The notes under the pieces are model-generated. The model did no database searches. It had not been told where the DNA came from and was given only the letters and a program-made list of their open reading frames with translations. This document shows positions 43,243 through 52,781 of a stretch of 60,144 nucleotides of DNA, piece after piece. How positions within the stretch are numbered: position 1 is the first letter of the stretch; each line of letters opens with the position of its first letter. The position numbers and the translations under genes were made by a program. Source of the DNA: Gammaproteobacteria bacterium (GTDB lineage Bacteria > Pseudomonadota > Gammaproteobacteria > Eutrophobiales > Eutrophobiaceae); NCBI GenBank assembly GCA_028819495.1, contig JAPPLI010000184.1, positions 12,530-72,673 of the forward strand, given 5' to 3'.

Positions 43243-45576
43243 TTAATGACTGTAGCTGAGGCTTACCCCGAATATCCGCGGGGGGCCGTAGTGCAGTCGT
43301 CCGGGCAGAAAGCCTGAGGCAGGCCCGAATATTTCACTGAAGTACTCCTTGTCGGACAGGTTACGGCCCCAGCCCGCCAGTTCCCAGCGTCCGTTGTCGG
43401 ACCTGATGCCGATCCGGGCATTGAGCAGCGTATAGGAATTCTGCACCGCGCCGGGGTGATTCGGCAGGATAAACTGGTTTGAATCGGTATAACTCCAATC
43501 GAACTGGGCAAAGGGCCGGAACCCGCTTATTGCCTGTGACACCGTGTAGCTGACCAGGCCGTTTATGGTGAAGTCAGGCGCATGAGCAGGGGTCTGGTCT
43601 TCATAATCCCCGTTTTGAATTTCCGCATCCATCAGGTTCACGCCGGTATATACCAGCAATTCAGGGGTAAGCTGCCAAGTGAGCTCCGCCTCTGCGCCGT
43701 AGATTTCAACGTCACCAGCAGTGCCCAACGTGATTACCCTGACATTCTGTCCCGAAACGGGGTCGATCCTGTCGAGCGCCGCTCTCGCCTGCATGTCATT
43801 CCAGTCATAGTAATAGCCCGCAGCGTTGAACTGTACATTGCCGTCAAGCAGCGTGGACTTGAAGCCGGCTTCGTACGCCAGCAGTTCCTCGGCTTTAAAC
43901 GGCAAAAGCTGGTTGCGGCTGAAGGCAATCGAGGCCGGGAACCCGCCGCTCTTGAAGCCGCGGTTGAAGCTGGCATAGAGCAACAGGTTATCGGTCGGCG
44001 TGAACTCCAGCGCCACCCTGCCGCCCACCTCCTCGGTATTCAGCTTCGGATGCGTAAACTCAGCGAGGGGCACCGGTCCGGTGCCGGTTATCATGCCGCC
44101 GAATTCGAACTCGCGATCCTCATCGGTATAACGCACTCCACCTGACAGCTTCAATTGTTCATTAAGACTCCAGTCCACCTGGGCAAACGCAGAGATGCCT
44201 TCCGTCTCCATGTACGAACCACTTTCAAAAAACCCGGAGAATGAAGCATGGTCGCGAAAATCGGTGTCCGAAAAGAAGTCGTTATCATCGTCGCTGTAGA
44301 ACCCGCCGATAATCCAGCTAATCGGTCCCCAACTGTCATCGGAGGCAAAACGAATCTCCTGGGTGAAACTGGTGATTTCCTCCCAGTTCCTGATCTCGTG
44401 GATGAGTGCAGGTGAACCGCCCTGGTCCAAGGGTTGAAACCGGTCGAATTCCCGGTAACCGGTGATGGAGGTGGCGGTAAACCGGCCGAAATCAATGTTG
44501 ACTGTCGCTGAAATCCCCCAGGACTCGGCATCAACCCGGTTGCCGGTGGAGAATTCACCCAGTACCGTGCGTATATCCGGGTTGCGGTCCTGGATTATTT
44601 CTCTTTCCGGCGTCAAAGGCATGCCGCCCGTGCGGTCGCGTATCTGCGCGAACGAGGCGCATTCCACCTCATTGCGTATGCCTTCGGTTGCATAAGAACA
44701 GAACCCGGTGCCGTCCGCTTTCAGGTTGCCGGCATGTTTGAATGCCATTACCTCGGATTTATCCTCTGAATAGTCGCCGCTGATGAGGATGTCAAATGTC
44801 TCAGTGGGTTCCCACAGAATCGATCCGCGATAGGCCTTCCTGTCAATTTCCCCGTTATCGGGGTCCACACCGGGACCGAACGGCACTTCCGGTATTGTCT
44901 CCAGAGTCTGCCAGCCGTCCTGCGATACGTTGATATTCGTGGCAACCCGTGCCGACAGGGTATCGCTCAAAGGACCGCCGACACCCAGTTCCAACTCCGT
45001 CCTGTCATATTCCGCGTAATCGAAGCGCGCCTGCAGGTCGAACTCCTTGGTAGGTTTCTTTGGCACTACTTTTATCGCTCCGCCGGTGGTATTACGGCCA
45101 TACAGGGTGCCTTGCGGTCCCTTCAATACCTCGATCCGGTCCACGTCGAACACCTGGAAGCCCAGCATGACGTGCGACGGCAGGGCGATTTCATCCAGGT
45201 AGATCATGACCGCGGGGTTCTGTTTGCCGGAGACGTCGTTCATCCCTACCCCGCGAATGGTAAACACAGAATCACCCTCGTAGGAGGAACTGGCGTTAAC
45301 CGTCAACCCGGGCGTGAACTGGGCCAGGTCTCGCGGCTGCGCAACTCCGAGAGCCGTTAACCTGTCACCGGTAAATGCCGTAATCGAAATCGAGACATCC
45401 TGAACGTTCTGCTCGCGCTTCTGCGCCGTGACGATGATTTCTTCAATCTGGGCAGACACAGGTACAGGAAATAATAATATACACGAAATAACAACTGTAA
45501 CTTTTTGAAATATATTATTTTTATAAAAAAGTGATACAACAGAAGTGAAAAACCGGTCTATAGAGCAACTAATCAT
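43243..45576 (-). CDS. TonB-dependent outer-membrane receptor
   Basis: The start at 45576 is chosen because GGGGGAGG stands just upstream; this gives 777 residues with a long signal (VTVVISCILLFPVPVSAQ). The TonB-box/plug region EEIIVTAQKREQNVQDVSIS is followed by the plug ending in EVLKGPQGTLYGRNTTGGAI, then a 22-strand barrel that ends in SYSH. A cysteine pair is visible in an outer loop (GTGFCSYATEGIRNEVECAS). It should import a large or scarce substrate with TonB energy. The MFS gene is upstream by 89 bases and an amidohydrolase downstream, so it starts the catabolic cluster. Confidence 0.9.
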   Translation of the reverse strand: MISCSIDRFFTSVVSLFYKNNIFQKVTVVISCILLFPVPVSAQIEEIIVTAQKREQNVQDVSISITAFTGDRLTALGVAQPRDLAQFTPGLTVNASSSYEGDSVFTIRGVGMNDVSGKQNPAVMIYLDEIALPSHVMLGFQVFDVDRIEVLKGPQGTLYGRNTTGGAIKVVPKKPTKEFDLQARFDYAEYDRTELELGVGGPLSDTLSARVATNINVSQDGWQTLETIPEVPFGPGVDPDNGEIDRKAYRGSILWEPTETFDILISGDYSEDKSEVMAFKHAGNLKADGTGFCSYATEGIRNEVECASFAQIRDRTGGMPLTPEREIIQDRNPDIRTVLGEFSTGNRVDAESWGISATVNIDFGRFTATSITGYREFDRFQPLDQGGSPALIHEIRNWEEITSFTQEIRFASDDSWGPISWIIGGFYSDDDNDFFSDTDFRDHASFSGFFESGSYMETEGISAFAQVDWSLNEQLKLSGGVRYTDEDREFEFGGMITGTGPVPLAEFTHPKLNTEEVGGRVALEFTPTDNLLLYASFNRGFKSGGFPASIAFSRNQLLPFKAEELLAYEAGFKSTLLDGNVQFNAAGYYYDWNDMQARAALDRIDPVSGQNVRVITLGTAGDVEIYGAEAELTWQLTPELLVYTGVNLMDAEIQNGDYEDQTPAHAPDFTINGLVSYTVSQAISGFRPFAQFDWSYTDSNQFILPNHPGAVQNSYTLLNARIGIRSDNGRWELAGWGRNLSDKEYFSEIFGPASGFLPGRLHYGPPRIFGVSLSYSH

Positions 45577-45665
45577 CATCCTCCCCCTTCGTGTGTGTGA
45601 CAACACCGATGACAGGATACTTGCCAAGAATATAATAGTCAATAATAATCGACAGTGTGGTTATT

Positions 45666-47042
45666 TTACAACTTCTGCCAGCCCTGTTCTGCTTCCGCCA
45701 GGCTGTCCCGGTAATACTTCAGTCCGGTATAAAGGATGAGCGCCGACAGCGGCGCCGATATTGCAACCATGGTTGCCAGGGAATGGCCGACCAGGGCCGG
45801 ATCTTCGTATAAATAGTCGGTCAGCAAGGCGACGAAGGTCGGACCTATACCAAGTCCTATGAGGTTGACAGTCAACAAATACAGCGCCGAGAACTGGGCC
45901 CGCATCTGGTTAGGTGTGACCGTTTGTATCGCGGCAGGAGAGATACCGTGCGGCAGGGCCCAGAGAAAGGTAAACGGCGCCATCAGCGCCACGGCGAGCC
46001 AGATATTGTCGACCAGGAAGGCGGCAGCGCCGAACGGAGTGCAGCAGAGAGCCCCAATCATGACAACTCTCAGGTTAGCGTCCGTATAACCACGTCGGCG
46101 TAATGCATCCGCGATCCATCCCGCTCCAACCACGCCGGAAGTACCGAACACCAGCAGCATGCTTCCGTAGATGAGACCGACCTCTCCCGGCGTCCAGCCA
46201 TACTTGCGGATGAAAAATGCCGGGGCCCAGGACAGGATCGCATGGGCCAGCATAACGAACATCGAAGCCCCGATAAAATGATGCCCATAGGTACGCCGGT
46301 TTTTACGCAAAAATGCGATGATTTCCCTGATTGGAATGCCCTTGGGGACTGCGCCCGGCTGATCTCCGAGCAGCCCCCTGCGTGCCGGTTCGCGCAGGGA
46401 CAGCACCAGTAAAGCGAGTAATATCCCGGGTAACCCCACAACTATGAATGCCATCTGCCAGGCGCGAATCTGCCCGAAAACAGGGACGTCAACCACATCG
46501 AGGCGGGTCACGAAATCGACAACGAACCCACCGATAATATATGCCAGTCCGGCGCCGAGAAAGCTGCCCCCGGAAAAGACTGCAATCGCCCGGGTAACCT
46601 TGCCCGGTGGAAAGTAATCAGTAAACAGCGAAAAAGCAGGCGGCGACAGCGCGGCCGCCCCTACTCCCAACCCGATGCGCGCGGCAAACAATTGCCCGAA
46701 AGATTTTGCCAGTCCGCACATCACGGTCATCAGGCTCCAGAGGAACACACCGGCGGCGATGATGGCGCGCCGGTTGGCGGCGTCTGCAAGACGGGCAATG
46801 GGGATGCCCATCAGGGTGTAGAACAGGGCAAAGGCAATTCCCTGCACGAGCGATATCTGTGTGTCGGTGAGCTGCAGGTCCGCCCGTATCGGTTCCACCA
46901 ACAGGTTTATAATCTGCCGGTCGATGAAGGAAAAGATATAAGCAACCGTCAAAACACCGACGACGTACCAGGCGTAGATCTGGTTTGGGTAGTCTTCTTG
47001 CCTGGCGTTTGCTGATGAAACAGCTTCAGGTTTATTCTTCAT
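45666..47042 (-). CDS. MFS transporter (spinster-like), paralogue of 55242
   Basis: This 458-residue protein has twelve membrane segments and typical motifs: GIPIARLADAANRRAIIAAG (motif A), ARIGLGVGAAALSPPAFSLF, FPPGKVTRAIAVFSGGSFLG. It is by eye more than 80 percent identical to the protein at 55242. It heads the minus-strand cluster, divergent from the BNR gene at 47224. With the TonB receptor behind it, inner-membrane import of the same substrate is likely. The spinster-like group moves lipids, sugars or organic acids; the substrate is unknown. Confidence 0.88.
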   Translation of the reverse strand: MKNKPEAVSSANARQEDYPNQIYAWYVVGVLTVAYIFSFIDRQIINLLVEPIRADLQLTDTQISLVQGIAFALFYTLMGIPIARLADAANRRAIIAAGVFLWSLMTVMCGLAKSFGQLFAARIGLGVGAAALSPPAFSLFTDYFPPGKVTRAIAVFSGGSFLGAGLAYIIGGFVVDFVTRLDVVDVPVFGQIRAWQMAFIVVGLPGILLALLVLSLREPARRGLLGDQPGAVPKGIPIREIIAFLRKNRRTYGHHFIGASMFVMLAHAILSWAPAFFIRKYGWTPGEVGLIYGSMLLVFGTSGVVGAGWIADALRRRGYTDANLRVVMIGALCCTPFGAAAFLVDNIWLAVALMAPFTFLWALPHGISPAAIQTVTPNQMRAQFSALYLLTVNLIGLGIGPTFVALLTDYLYEDPALVGHSLATMVAISAPLSALILYTGLKYYRDSLAEAEQGWQKL

Positions 47043-47223
47043 TTTTCATTTGTATATTTACAGCCGCGCCTGGAAACTGACTGTGTACCTTAAATCATTA
47101 GTATCCCAACGTTTAATCGAATAAAATCAATTGGTTAGGGTCATCGGGCCGGTTCGGGTTGTTACCCGTATTGGTAAGTATATGATCTAAGGGCATTTTC
47201 TCAAACATGGTCACGCTTAAAAG

Positions 47224-50200
47224 ATGAACATTAATTACCATAAACAATTCTTTTTTACGGCAGTCCTGCTGGTTGGTATCAGCCTGTCAATCCCCGACAC
47301 CGTTTACGCTGCTGAATTTCAAATTGATTCGAGCGAATTGAGCGGTCTCAGCTATCGATTGGTTGGTCCCATGCGCGGTGGGCGCGCTACCAGGGTTGCC
47401 GGGATCAGTGGTGATTCGGCAACCTATTATTTTGGTACTGCTGCCGGTGGTGTCTGGAAAACGACCGATGGCGGCATCACCTGGTTTCCGATTTTTGACG
47501 GCCAACCGGTGAGTGCTATCGGTGACATTGCCGTTGCGCCGTCCGACCCTGACATTATTTACGTCGCCACCGGCGACGCCAAGTCGCGGGGCAATGATTC
47601 TCACGGTAACGGGGTCTATAAATCCATCGATGCCGGCGCCACCTGGAAGCATATGGGACTGTCCGGGGTAAGACAGACAAGCCGCGTCATAGTCCACCCG
47701 GAAAATCCCGACGTCGTCCTGGTAGCCGCGCAAGGTGGGTATTACGGGCCCGGCGAGGACCGCGGCGTGTTTCGCAGCCGGGACGGAGGCAGAACCTGGA
47801 AAAAAGTCCTTTACGTCGATGAGCACACCGGTGCATACGATGTCGACTTCGTGCCGGGAAGCCCCGACAAACTCTATGCAACGATGTGGCAGATGCTGCG
47901 TAACCCCTTCAGCCTTGCCAGCGGTGGTCCGGGAAGCGGCCTGTTTTATTCTTCCGACAGCGGCGACACCTGGAAAGAATTGCAAGGAAACGGTTTGCCG
48001 GATGGCGTGCTGGGCAAGATTGGCGTGGCAATTTCACCGGCGGATCCCGATCGTATCTACGCGGTCATAGAAGCTGCAAAAGGCGGGCTTTACCGCTCCG
48101 ACGATGGTGGCATTAACTGGAAATACATAAATCCGAGTCGCGCACTCTGGCGACGCGCCTGGTTTTTTATGGACATCGTTCCACATCCGGTGGATCCTGA
48201 CACCATTTTTGTCCTGAACATTGAACTGGAAAAGTCAGTCGATGCCGGCGAGTCATTTACGCCGATGAAAACCAACCACGTCGATCATCACGACCTGTGG
48301 ATCGACCCTGGGAACCCGCAACGCATGTTCAGCGGCAACGATGGCGGCGCCAATGTATCCGTCAATGGCGGACTGAGCTGGGCCCGTTCCGATGACAACC
48401 AGCCTACCGGTCAGTTTTACCGGGTCATTACCGATGACCGTTTTCCCTATTTTATTTACGGCGGACAACAGGACTGGGAGACAATCGCTATTGCCAGTCG
48501 CGGCAACTGGAATGGTATCGGTTACCGGGACTGGTATCCCGTAGGTGGTTGTGAAATGGGTTGGTCGGCGCCTGACAAGAGAACCAGTAATTATGTTTAT
48601 GCCGGCTGTACGGATGGCGGTATCAGTCGTTACGACCGCAAAACCCGGCGCAACCAGTCAGTAGACCCATGGCCGTTGACCAATATCGGACACGGCGCCA
48701 AGGATGCCAGGTTCCGTTTTCAATGGACCTCCCCGATACTCGTCTCCAATCATGATCCAAGCGTAATGTACAGCGGCGCCAACATGCTGTTGCAATCCGA
48801 TAATGACGGCATGAACTGGGAGGTAATCAGTAGTGATCTCACGCGTAATGATAAAAGTAAACAACAGCCGTCGGGCGGCCCAATCAGTAGGGACAATGTC
48901 GGCACGGAAGTATACGGAACCATCTATGCGCTGGCCGAATCGAGACTGAAGAAAGATCTGCTCTGGGTTGGTACGGACGATGGATTGGTTCACGTTACCG
49001 AAACCGGCGGCAACAAATGGCAGAATGTAACCCCTCGCGAAAAGCTCGTGCCCGAATGGAGTCGTATCAATTCAATCGAGGCATCCCGGCACGACCCTGC
49101 CACAGCGTATCTTTCAATCCATCGCAGAGAGTGGAATGAATATCGTCCCTACGTTTTGAAAACGACAAATTACGGCGCTGAGTGGGAATTGATCACAAAT
49201 GGTCTGCCCGAAGACACGATTGTCCGTGTGTTGCGCGAGGATCCGGGACGGGAAGGCCTGTTATTCCTCGGTACCGAGATGGGAATATACTTCTCGCTGG
49301 ATGGCGGTAATCGATGGCAATCCCTGCAGCTTAACCTGCCGGTCACGCCTGTTTATGATTTGACGATCAAGGATGATGATCTCGTTGTTGCAACACACGG
49401 CAGGGCCTTCTGGGTACTGGATGACATCTCGCCGTTGCGCACACTGACTGCGGAGCTGGCGGCAAAACCGTCCTATATTTTTCCACCCGGCGCCACTGTC
49501 AGGATCCGGGATGATTTTTCAGTTCCAGCTACACCGTCAGGCCGGAATCCTCCGCCGGGCGCGGTGATTTACTACAATCTCGGAAAAGTTCCGGGGGAGC
49601 CTGTGAAGATATCGATCATCGATAGCGCAGGTAACACGCTGCATTCCTTTTCTTCAGCACCCGCGGCCGGTGAATCGCTGGAAACTCACGCTTTGGTGGA
49701 TATGGGCGCGTATTACAGCAGGTCATCTCCTGTTACTACAGAACCGGGACTGAATCGCTTTGTCTGGGACCTTCGTCACCGTGGCCCCACCGGAATAGCC
49801 GGCAGTGTGATCTTCTGGCATCCGCCGAAAACACCCCCCGTTGGACCGTTGGCCTTGCCGGGCGAGTATAAAATTCGCATGGAAGTTGATGGCATTGTAT
49901 CGACGGCAGCACTGACGATAACTGCTGATCCGCGTATTGCATTTCCGGTAGAGGAATTACGGAAACAATTTGAGCTGCACCTTAAGGTACGCGACACCCT
50001 CTCTGAAATCAGTGAATCGGTATTGAGCATTCGAAGAGTTTACAATCAAATTGATCGCATTTATTCGAAATCCGAAAACAACAAGGATGCCTATAGCGTA
50101 AACACAGGGCTGAAAAAACTGCGGGACAATTTGATGGCCGTGGAATACGCACTGACGGAACCCCGAATGCAAGGCCCATCGGATGCATTTCATTTTCCGC

Positions 50201-50415
50201 TCAGGCTGGATAACCAGTTAATCATCCTCATTGGAACTATTGCCAATTCAGACAGGGCCCCGACCCGCCAGGCCTATGAAGTTTACGAAGTGCTTAAAGG
50301 CAGGGGAGACGAACAACTGAAGATATTGAAGAAATATCTTGAGAACGATGTCCCCGATCTCAATAACAAGTTGAGGAAGGCCGGTCTGAGTCCGATTATC
50401 GTCGGCACACTTTAA
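47224..50415 (+). CDS. Secreted BNR/sortilin-like beta-propeller protein
   Basis: This 1063-residue protein has a signal (FFFTAVLLVGISLSIPDTVYA) and repeated Asp-box-like motifs such as GGVWKTTDGGITWFPI, NGVYKSIDAGATWKHM, GVFRSRDGGRTWKKV, GLFYSSDSGDTWKEL and GLYRSDDGGINWKYI, which form one or two seven- to ten-bladed propellers. A C-terminal beta-sandwich and helical tail follow (residues about 790-1063). Such VPS10/sortilin-like proteins are usually extracellular; relatives bind or process polysaccharides or peptides. It is divergent from the MFS gene and converges on the S9 peptidase gene. No catalytic residues are assigned. Confidence 0.82.
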   Translation: MNINYHKQFFFTAVLLVGISLSIPDTVYAAEFQIDSSELSGLSYRLVGPMRGGRATRVAGISGDSATYYFGTAAGGVWKTTDGGITWFPIFDGQPVSAIGDIAVAPSDPDIIYVATGDAKSRGNDSHGNGVYKSIDAGATWKHMGLSGVRQTSRVIVHPENPDVVLVAAQGGYYGPGEDRGVFRSRDGGRTWKKVLYVDEHTGAYDVDFVPGSPDKLYATMWQMLRNPFSLASGGPGSGLFYSSDSGDTWKELQGNGLPDGVLGKIGVAISPADPDRIYAVIEAAKGGLYRSDDGGINWKYINPSRALWRRAWFFMDIVPHPVDPDTIFVLNIELEKSVDAGESFTPMKTNHVDHHDLWIDPGNPQRMFSGNDGGANVSVNGGLSWARSDDNQPTGQFYRVITDDRFPYFIYGGQQDWETIAIASRGNWNGIGYRDWYPVGGCEMGWSAPDKRTSNYVYAGCTDGGISRYDRKTRRNQSVDPWPLTNIGHGAKDARFRFQWTSPILVSNHDPSVMYSGANMLLQSDNDGMNWEVISSDLTRNDKSKQQPSGGPISRDNVGTEVYGTIYALAESRLKKDLLWVGTDDGLVHVTETGGNKWQNVTPREKLVPEWSRINSIEASRHDPATAYLSIHRREWNEYRPYVLKTTNYGAEWELITNGLPEDTIVRVLREDPGREGLLFLGTEMGIYFSLDGGNRWQSLQLNLPVTPVYDLTIKDDDLVVATHGRAFWVLDDISPLRTLTAELAAKPSYIFPPGATVRIRDDFSVPATPSGRNPPPGAVIYYNLGKVPGEPVKISIIDSAGNTLHSFSSAPAAGESLETHALVDMGAYYSRSSPVTTEPGLNRFVWDLRHRGPTGIAGSVIFWHPPKTPPVGPLALPGEYKIRMEVDGIVSTAALTITADPRIAFPVEELRKQFELHLKVRDTLSEISESVLSIRRVYNQIDRIYSKSENNKDAYSVNTGLKKLRDNLMAVEYALTEPRMQGPSDAFHFPLRLDNQLIILIGTIANSDRAPTRQAYEVYEVLKGRGDEQLKILKKYLENDVPDLNNKLRKAGLSPIIVGTL

Positions 50416-50452
50416 GGATAATCAAACCTGTAAAGCAGACGAGACTCGCCAC

Positions 50453-52621
50453 TCAGGGTTTAAGATGCCTGTCGAAAAAATTTAATATCTTTCCGAAAGC
50501 AAAGCGGGTCTGTTCAATACTGTCGTTTGCAACGGCATGATTCGCCCCGGGCACGGTCACCAGTTCAAAAGGCTGATTTTCAGCGATCAGGTTTTCCACG
50601 AGAGCGATGGTGTCCGAATAGAGTACGACAATATCACGGGTGCCATGAATCAGCATCAGAGGATCCTGTAGCCCGGAACTATGGTACAAGGCTGACTGTC
50701 TTTCGTATCGTCCCGGGTAGTCGTTTCCATGGGGTTCACCCATCACCCACATCTGCTCAGGGTAGGCATGCCAGACATTGGTGGCAGGCGCGACGCCGAC
50801 ACCGGCGGCATATACCCCCGGTTTCCTGAACAGCGACATGGTTGTCATCAGTCCGCCATAACTCAATCCCCATATTCCCACACGTTTAGGATCAACAAAA
50901 CCCTGTGCCACCAGGTGGCGAACGCCACTCTCGATATCCTCCACCTCAATGCTGCCATACTCCTTCAGGGCCTCCCGGAAGGCGCGTCCGTGACCCCAGC
51001 TGCCCCGTACGTTGACGTTGAAAACCAGGTAACCCCGGGCAACCAGCAACTGGTCAAGGCCCCAGGTCGGGTGCGGCGCATTGCCGCCCGAATTCTGACT
51101 CCCTCCCCATTGGTTACGAACGGTATCGCGATAGACCGAGCCGACTACCAGCGGATAGCGCTGCGTCGGGTTGAAATCAGGCGGCAGGTACAGGCGGCCA
51201 ACCAAAGGTACGCCATCGATCTGACTGTTAAATTTTACGTATTTTACGTCTGCCCACGCGTAAGAGGTAAAACGCGGTGACGGCGAATGGGTAATCTTTG
51301 CCGGCTGACTTTTCTCGATGGTCTGATCAAGGTACAGATCCGCCGGAGTATGGTCGTCCGAGAAACGGTAAGCAACCTGGTTGAAATTCCGGGAATATAC
51401 CGGCTCATAAGTACCCGGCGCCTTGCTGATACGTGTGACCGCAGCCCCGGGCGCAACGGCGACACGATATAGCTGGCGATCGGCAACATGCTCGCGGTTG
51501 GCGATGAAGTAGATTTGTTTATGATTACTGTCGACGATAAAGTCGGCCACTTCCCATTCGCCACTGGTGAGTGCAACCAGTGCGCCGCCGGCTTGTGGTT
51601 GGTGATACAGATGATAATAACCGTCGCGATCCGAAAGAATGACCAGGCCCTGGTCATCGGGCGCCCAGGCGGCAGACCAGCCGGCGTGATTACGGTTAGC
51701 GTCGTGCGCACTGTAATGGACCTGGCGTTTACCGGATGCCGCGTCGTACACAAAAATGTTGCGTTGCTTTATCAGGAAATCAGTGTTGTCGACAAACAGG
51801 GAGGCACTGTCGGCGGACCAGCCATATCCCCAGATCTTGTCCCTGGAGTTTTCTGCGTCGAGCCAGCGCGTTTGACTATTCGAAACTGCGGTTACACCCA
51901 CCCTGCGTGCAGGCGTCCGGTCACCGGGAAAGGCGCGTGTCACCCGGCGAACCCGGGCTTTTCTGTCTTTGTGATAATACACCTCTAGTTCGCGCACATC
52001 GCGATTGTCGATTTCAATGAAGGCCAGAAGTTTACTATCGGGAGACCAGCGATAATTCTCAATTGACACCCGTTCATGTTCAGTGCTTGTCAGACGCCGG
52101 GATTTCGCCTTTCGATCACCCAGGCTGCGTATCCAGAGTTGTCCGTCAGCCAGGTAGGCAAGAAGATGTTGATCCGGAGAGAGAGACAGCCGGCTGATGC
52201 CCGATTCATGTTCCTGCAGCAAAACCGGCCGGGTGTTGCCCGCGGCCAGGTACAGGTGTCCATCCCCGGCAAAAATTATTCGCCCATCGGCAAGACACCT
52301 GACTTCATCGATGGCAGACTTGCCGGCCTCGGCGGGCATTCCGGGAACGACAGGTTGTTTACTGTCAGTCGCTGTAGAGTAAATCCAGATTGAGGGGGTT
52401 GCCCCGCCTTTTTCATTCCACAGGAAGGCAAGGCGCTGGTTATCGCCGCACCAGTGAAACTGCTCAGTAGGGCTTCCCAGTAATGGCGGGTCGCTGTACA
52501 GGCGCTCCAGTGACCATGCAGTTTCACCCTTTTCTGCTGCTGTCGTGCCAATGTAACAACTGCATAGCACGACCAGCATGTTAGAAATTATTGTTACCGG
52601 CGATTTTCTATTATGCGGCAT
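50453..52621 (-). CDS. DPP-IV-like S9 family serine peptidase, exported
   Basis: This 722-residue protein has a signal near residues 10-29 (TIISNMLVVLCSCYIGTTAA), an N-terminal propeller (DEVRCLADGRIIFAGDGHLY, LSLSPDQHLLAYLADGQLWI) and a C-terminal alpha/beta-hydrolase. The catalytic Ser is in GIWGLSYGGLMTT, the Asp in LMLIHGTRDIVVLY and the His in VPGANHAVAND. DPP-IV-type enzymes clip dipeptides from peptides with Pro or Ala at position two. It lies 160 bases downstream of the second TonB receptor on the same strand, which points to peptide import and trimming. Confidence 0.92.
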   Translation of the reverse strand: MPHNRKSPVTIISNMLVVLCSCYIGTTAAEKGETAWSLERLYSDPPLLGSPTEQFHWCGDNQRLAFLWNEKGGATPSIWIYSTATDSKQPVVPGMPAEAGKSAIDEVRCLADGRIIFAGDGHLYLAAGNTRPVLLQEHESGISRLSLSPDQHLLAYLADGQLWIRSLGDRKAKSRRLTSTEHERVSIENYRWSPDSKLLAFIEIDNRDVRELEVYYHKDRKARVRRVTRAFPGDRTPARRVGVTAVSNSQTRWLDAENSRDKIWGYGWSADSASLFVDNTDFLIKQRNIFVYDAASGKRQVHYSAHDANRNHAGWSAAWAPDDQGLVILSDRDGYYHLYHQPQAGGALVALTSGEWEVADFIVDSNHKQIYFIANREHVADRQLYRVAVAPGAAVTRISKAPGTYEPVYSRNFNQVAYRFSDDHTPADLYLDQTIEKSQPAKITHSPSPRFTSYAWADVKYVKFNSQIDGVPLVGRLYLPPDFNPTQRYPLVVGSVYRDTVRNQWGGSQNSGGNAPHPTWGLDQLLVARGYLVFNVNVRGSWGHGRAFREALKEYGSIEVEDIESGVRHLVAQGFVDPKRVGIWGLSYGGLMTTMSLFRKPGVYAAGVGVAPATNVWHAYPEQMWVMGEPHGNDYPGRYERQSALYHSSGLQDPLMLIHGTRDIVVLYSDTIALVENLIAENQPFELVTVPGANHAVANDSIEQTRFAFGKILNFFDRHLKP

Positions 52622-52781
52622 TTTGTTGTCTTCCAGGTCGTTACTATGTGATTGCCGGCCGGGAGCCGGGAAATTGTACGTACTCTCCCTCCCGGTTGTG
52701 GCGCCGGACTGCTCTGCCGCCGGCTAGTGAAACAAGCGCAGGCGGCGAGCAAGCAGGCGCACTTCAGCGGCAAGCAGCGGC

